Assembly: GCA_003520555.1 (NCBI GenBank)
Contig: DOUO01000169.1
Span: 1-7,531 of the forward strand
Source of the DNA: Oscillospiraceae bacterium
GTDB taxonomy: Bacteria; Bacillota; Clostridia; Oscillospirales; Acutalibacteraceae
DNA length: 7,531 nucleotides
Direction of reading: 5' to 3'
The translations under genes and the position numbers were made by a program. The notes below the pieces were generated by a model. That model worked only from the letters and a program-made list of their open reading frames with translations. It was not told the DNA's origin and did no database searches. The stretch's first letter is position 1. Each line of letters starts with the position of its first letter. Below are positions 4,977 through 7,531 of this stretch, piece by piece.

Positions 4977-6455
4977 ATGGAAGAACGAAACGTTTACCGC
5001 GATATCTCACGCCGCACCGACGGCGACGTATATATCGGCGTGGTAGGTCCCGTGCGTACGGGCAAGTCTACTTTTATAAAAAGGTTTATGGACGCACTGG
5101 TGCTTCCAAATATTTCGGACGAGGACGTATACCGGCGCACGGTTGACGAGCTGCCCCAGTCCTCCGCCGGCAAGACAATCATGACAACCGAGCCTAAGTT
5201 TATTCCCGAGGAAAGCGTCGAGGTGTCTCTCGGAGAAAATATCAGCTTTCATGTAAGAATGATTGACTGCGTCGGCTATATCGTTGACTCAGCCCTCGGT
5301 CACAGCGAGGAAAACGGCGCGCGCATGGTAAAAACCCCGTGGTCGGAGGGCGAAATTCCCTTTGACGAAGCCGCCGAAATCGGCACCAAAAAGGTAATCA
5401 CCGACCATTCGTCAATCGGGCTGGTAATTACTGCCGACGGAAGCTTCGGCGAAATCCCGCGCGAGGATTATGTTGACAGCGAGGAAAGGGTTATTTCCGA
5501 GCTCAAGGCAATTGACAAACCGTTTATTATCCTGCTGAACTCCTCGCAGCCGCAGTCCCCTCAGGCAAAGCAGCTTGCCGAAGCGCTGTCGCAAAAGTAT
5601 TCCGTTCCGGCAATTCCGGTAAGCTGTATGGAGCTTGACGAAAACGAAATCAAACGTATTTTGGCGCAGCTGCTGTTTGAATTTCCCGTTCATGAAATCA
5701 AGGTGGATATTCCTAAGTGGATTGTAAGGCTCAAAAGGGAACACCGGCTGAAATCATCTCTTATGACCGCTCTTGTAGACGCTGCGAAGGATATTAATAA
5801 AATCCGTGAAATTCAGGACGCGGTTGCGGCTCTTGAAGAATGTGAATACATTAATTCCGCAGAAATTTCCGGACTTGACCTCGGCAGGGGAAACGCCGCG
5901 ATTTCACTCGGCGTGCCGCGCGAGCTGTTTTATAAGGTGCTCAGCGAGCAAACGGGACTTGATATCACCGACGATTGCGCGCTGATGAACAGCGTAACCG
6001 AGCTTTCGGAAAAGCAGCGTGAGTTTGACAAAATCGCCATGGCATATGAACAGGTCAGGGAAACAGGCTACGGAATCGTTATGCCCACAATCGACCAGCT
6101 TACGCTTGAGGAACCGAAAATTATCAAGCAGGGCGGCAAATACGGAATTAAGCTGCGCGCAAGCGCTCCGTCAATTCATATGATGAAAATCGAAACTCAG
6201 ACCGAGGTAACTCCGATTGTGGGAAGCGAACAGCAAAGCGAGGAGCTTGTAAATTATCTTCTGAAGGAATTTGAGGAAAACCCGGAAAAAATCTGGGAGA
6301 GCAATATATTCGGAAAATCGGTTCACGAGCTGGTAAACGAGGGCTTGCACAATAAGCTTTACCGCATGCCTTCGGACGCGCGCAGAAAGGTTGCCGAAAC
6401 AATACAAAAAATAATAAACGACGGCTGCAACGGCCTGATTTGTATAATTCTTTAA
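4977..6455 (+). CDS. spoIVA: Stage IV sporulation protein A (SpoIVA), coat basement ATPase
   Basis: At 492 residues it has the same length as Bacillus subtilis SpoIVA (from memory) and aligns with it end to end. SpoIVA hydrolyses ATP to polymerise irreversibly on the mother-cell side of the outer forespore membrane, forming the base on which the coat assembles. The Walker A motif is GPVRTGKS at 24-31 (K30). The sensor threonines of the TIMTTEP motif are T70 and T71. The Walker B-like strand is MIDCVGY with D97. The middle region carries ENGARMVKTPW and EAAEIGTKKVI, as in the family. The C-terminal membrane/SpoVM-targeting region is intact: APSIHMMKI, GSEQQSEELVNYLL, IWESNIFGKSV and the final GCNGLICIIL. 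No key residue is missing. It forms an operon with the SipL-type gene. Confidence 0.98.
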   Translation: MEERNVYRDISRRTDGDVYIGVVGPVRTGKSTFIKRFMDALVLPNISDEDVYRRTVDELPQSSAGKTIMTTEPKFIPEESVEVSLGENISFHVRMIDCVGYIVDSALGHSEENGARMVKTPWSEGEIPFDEAAEIGTKKVITDHSSIGLVITADGSFGEIPREDYVDSEERVISELKAIDKPFIILLNSSQPQSPQAKQLAEALSQKYSVPAIPVSCMELDENEIKRILAQLLFEFPVHEIKVDIPKWIVRLKREHRLKSSLMTALVDAAKDINKIREIQDAVAALEECEYINSAEISGLDLGRGNAAISLGVPRELFYKVLSEQTGLDITDDCALMNSVTELSEKQREFDKIAMAYEQVRETGYGIVMPTIDQLTLEEPKIIKQGGKYGIKLRASAPSIHMMKIETQTEVTPIVGSEQQSEELVNYLLKEFEENPEKIWESNIFGKSVHELVNEGLHNKLYRMPSDARRKVAETIQKIINDGCNGLICIIL

Positions 6456-6468
6456 TAATTTTGAACTT

Positions 6469-6495
6469 TGGGCAGATTTATCTCTGCCCATTTTT
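6469..6495 (+). terminator. Intrinsic terminator of the sipL-spoIVA operon
   Basis: TGGGCAGA (6469-6476) and TCTGCCCA (6483-6490) form a perfect 8-bp stem with a 6-base loop. Five T bases follow at 6491-6495. It lies 13 bases after the spoIVA stop. Confidence 0.9.
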
Positions 6496-6576
6496 ATTTG
6501 CTTTCAATTAAAAAGAGTATAAAAAATATTTAAAAACAATAATCAAATTGTAAAAAACAACGAAAAAAGGAAGGCG

Positions 6577-6591
6577 CAATATTTAATATTG
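6577..6591 (+). repeat. 15-bp palindrome overlapping the -35 box of the decarboxylase operon
   Basis: CAATATT T AATATTG is a perfect 7+1+7 inverted repeat. Its right end shares TTG with the -35 hexamer, a typical position for a repressor or activator site. The regulator is not identifiable from sequence. The surrounding 6496-6610 is very A-rich and holds no gene, so an AT palindrome by chance is possible. Confidence 0.45.
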
Positions 6592-6617
6592 AAAAAAAGG
6601 ACGAAATAAAGTATAAT
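6589..6617 (+). promoter_or_regulatory. Sigma-A promoter of the decarboxylase operon
   Basis: TTGAAA (6589-6594) and a perfect TATAAT (6612-6617) are separated by 17 bases. Transcription would begin near 6624, giving a leader of about 33 bases before the oadG start codon. The match and spacing are strong for a vegetative promoter. Confidence 0.75.
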
Positions 6618-6656
6618 TATTAATGTATGCAAATCTATTTACACGGAGGTCTTGAT

Positions 6657-7100
6657 ATGAATCTTTCCTATTTGGCAAACGCCGTGGGAACAGCCGCCGA
6701 TTATTCTTTTAATGAAAAATGGATAGCTTCGGCAAAGGTTATTCTCACCGGTTTTGTTGTCGTTTTTTCCGTGCTGTTATTGCTTATCGGTATAATTAAA
6801 ATCTACAGCACAATCGTAACAAAGGTTCAGGACAGAAACAATGTTCAAAAACATAAAAAGGAGAAGGTCGCTCAGCCGGGCGATTCTCTGAAAAAGCCTC
6901 CTGTCATCAGCGCTAAATCCGCTCCCGTTAATTTGGAAGCCGGCGACGAAATTGACGGAGAAGTGATTGCCGTAATCGCGGCGGCGGTTGACGCCGTGTA
7001 CGGCTCAAAAGGCAAGGCAAAAATCAAATCAATCAGGAAATCGGGCGGACGTTCCGCGTGGGCTGACGCAGGTATACTTGACAATACACGCCCGTTTTAA
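6657..7100 (+). CDS. oadG: Sodium-pump decarboxylase gamma subunit (OadG family)
   Basis: This is a 147-residue small membrane subunit that holds together the peripheral carboxyltransferase and the membrane beta subunit of a Na+-translocating decarboxylase (oxaloacetate, methylmalonyl-CoA or glutaconyl-CoA type). One transmembrane helix covers about residues 26-50 (VILTGFVVVFSVLLLLIGII). A charged, Lys/Pro-rich cytoplasmic linker follows at 56-95. The conserved C-terminal block is EVIAVIAAAVDAVYG (102-116) and WADAGILDNTRPF (135-147), a signature of this family. The start is set at ATG 6657 because GGAGG at 6645-6649 sits 7 bases before it. An in-frame ATG at 6627 is rejected: it would put the ribosome binding site inside the gene and lies almost at the predicted transcription start. 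The substrate cannot be told from this subunit. Confidence 0.85.
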   Translation: MNLSYLANAVGTAADYSFNEKWIASAKVILTGFVVVFSVLLLLIGIIKIYSTIVTKVQDRNNVQKHKKEKVAQPGDSLKKPPVISAKSAPVNLEAGDEIDGEVIAVIAAAVDAVYGSKGKAKIKSIRKSGGRSAWADAGILDNTRPF

Positions 7101-7115
7101 GAAAGGAACGTTTTA

Positions 7116-7531
7116 ATGGAAATAATTGACGGCTTTTTAAAAGCCATAACCGGTATTTTTGAGGAATCGGGCTTACTCACCCTCAACTGGCAAAACTATG
7201 TTATGATTGCGGTTTCAATAGTTTTGCTTTACCTCGCAATCAAAAAGCAGTACGAACCGCTTTTGCTTCTGCCTATAGCCTTCGGCATGCTGCTTGTAAA
7301 CCTTTATCCCGCAATTATGAATCCGCCCTCGGTTCAGCTTTTAACCGCCGAACAATGCGCCGCCCAACACGTTGAGCTTGCCGGGCACGCGCAACGGGTT
7401 ATCGGCGGAGTTACTTATTATGAAAACCCAACCTACGGCGGTTTGCTTTACTACCTGTATCAGGGCGTTAAGCTCGGTATTTATCCGCCGCTTATCTTCC
7501 TCGGAATCGGCTGTATGACCGACTTCGGACC
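7116..7531 (+). CDS. oadB: Sodium ion-translocating decarboxylase beta subunit (OadB family), 3'-truncated
   Basis: The first 138 codons are present; complete family members are about 370-430 residues, so some two thirds lie beyond the right edge. The beta subunit is the integral membrane channel that couples decarboxylation of carboxybiotin to Na+ export. Visible family features are NWQNYVMI (24-31), YLAIKKQYEPLLLLPIAFGM (39-58), GGLLYYLYQGVKLGIYPPLIF (108-128) and the conserved MTDFG at 134-138. Transmembrane segments fall at about 28-43, 48-65 and 118-134. Residues about 66-107, between the second and third, form a loop with one Cys that I consider longer than usual. AAAGGAA at 7102-7108 is the ribosome binding site, and the gene starts 15 bases after the gamma subunit stop, so the two form an operon. 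The Na+-binding residues known from Vibrio OadB are beyond the window. Confidence 0.92.
   Translation, partial: MEIIDGFLKAITGIFEESGLLTLNWQNYVMIAVSIVLLYLAIKKQYEPLLLLPIAFGMLLVNLYPAIMNPPSVQLLTAEQCAAQHVELAGHAQRVIGGVTYYENPTYGGLLYYLYQGVKLGIYPPLIFLGIGCMTDFG

Noticed and set aside
6171..6491. Minus-strand open frame over the spoIVA 3' end
   Set aside because: It overlaps the conserved SpoIVA C-terminus and the terminator stem and has no family features.
6627..6656. ATG at 6627 as start of OadG
   Set aside because: It would place the strong GGAGG at 6645 inside the gene and starts within a few bases of the predicted transcription start; ATG 6657 fits the family N-terminus.

Overview
The window looks like chromosome from an anaerobic, spore-forming Firmicute of the class Clostridia, probably a Ruminococcaceae/Oscillospiraceae-type gut organism. 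The reasons are a SpoIVA/SipL/SpoVM set of spore-coat genes, a secreted protein that carries cohesin-like modules and a dockerin, a sodium-pump decarboxylase operon, strong AGGAGG-type ribosome binding sites and AT-rich intergenic DNA. The exact taxon is inference.

Layout from left to right. (1) Positions 1-518, minus strand: the N-terminal 172 codons of an RluA-family pseudouridine synthase with an S4 domain, running off the left edge. (2) Positions 609-845, plus strand: two very small, tightly spaced genes. The first encodes a 47-residue single-pass membrane protein of unknown function. The second encodes a 29-residue peptide that I identify as SpoVM, the curvature-sensing amphipathic helix of the spore coat. 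A terminator follows. (3) Positions 1017-3323, plus strand: a 768-residue secreted protein made of a signal peptide, a large CBM9-like N-terminal domain, a Pro/Thr linker, two cohesin-like modules and a C-terminal dockerin. It has its own sigma-A-type promoter and its own terminator, so it forms a monocistronic unit. (4) Positions 3439-6455, plus strand: a two-gene operon of a SPOCS (DUF3794)-LysM protein, the SipL type, and spoIVA. A sigma-E-like promoter lies upstream and a terminator downstream. (5) Positions 6657-7531, plus strand: a second operon encoding the gamma subunit (OadG) and the start of the beta subunit (OadB) of a sodium-translocating decarboxylase, cut by the right edge.

How the parts fit. 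SpoVM, SipL and SpoIVA are the known building blocks of the coat basement in clostridia: SpoVM marks the convex outer forespore membrane, SpoIVA polymerises there by ATP hydrolysis, and SipL (the functional counterpart of Bacillus SpoVID) binds SpoIVA through its LysM domain. All three lie within about 5.7 kb here, separated only by the cohesin/dockerin gene, which looks like a self-contained vegetative unit set between them. The most notable observations are the spoVM gene, which is short enough to be missed by gene callers; the unknown membrane peptide coupled to it; the sigma-E-like promoter with a GC palindrome in its spacer; and the unusual single protein that combines a CBM9-like domain, cohesin-like modules and a dockerin. 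There is no gene-free stretch longer than 300 bases. I saw no tRNA, rRNA, CRISPR array or insertion sequence.
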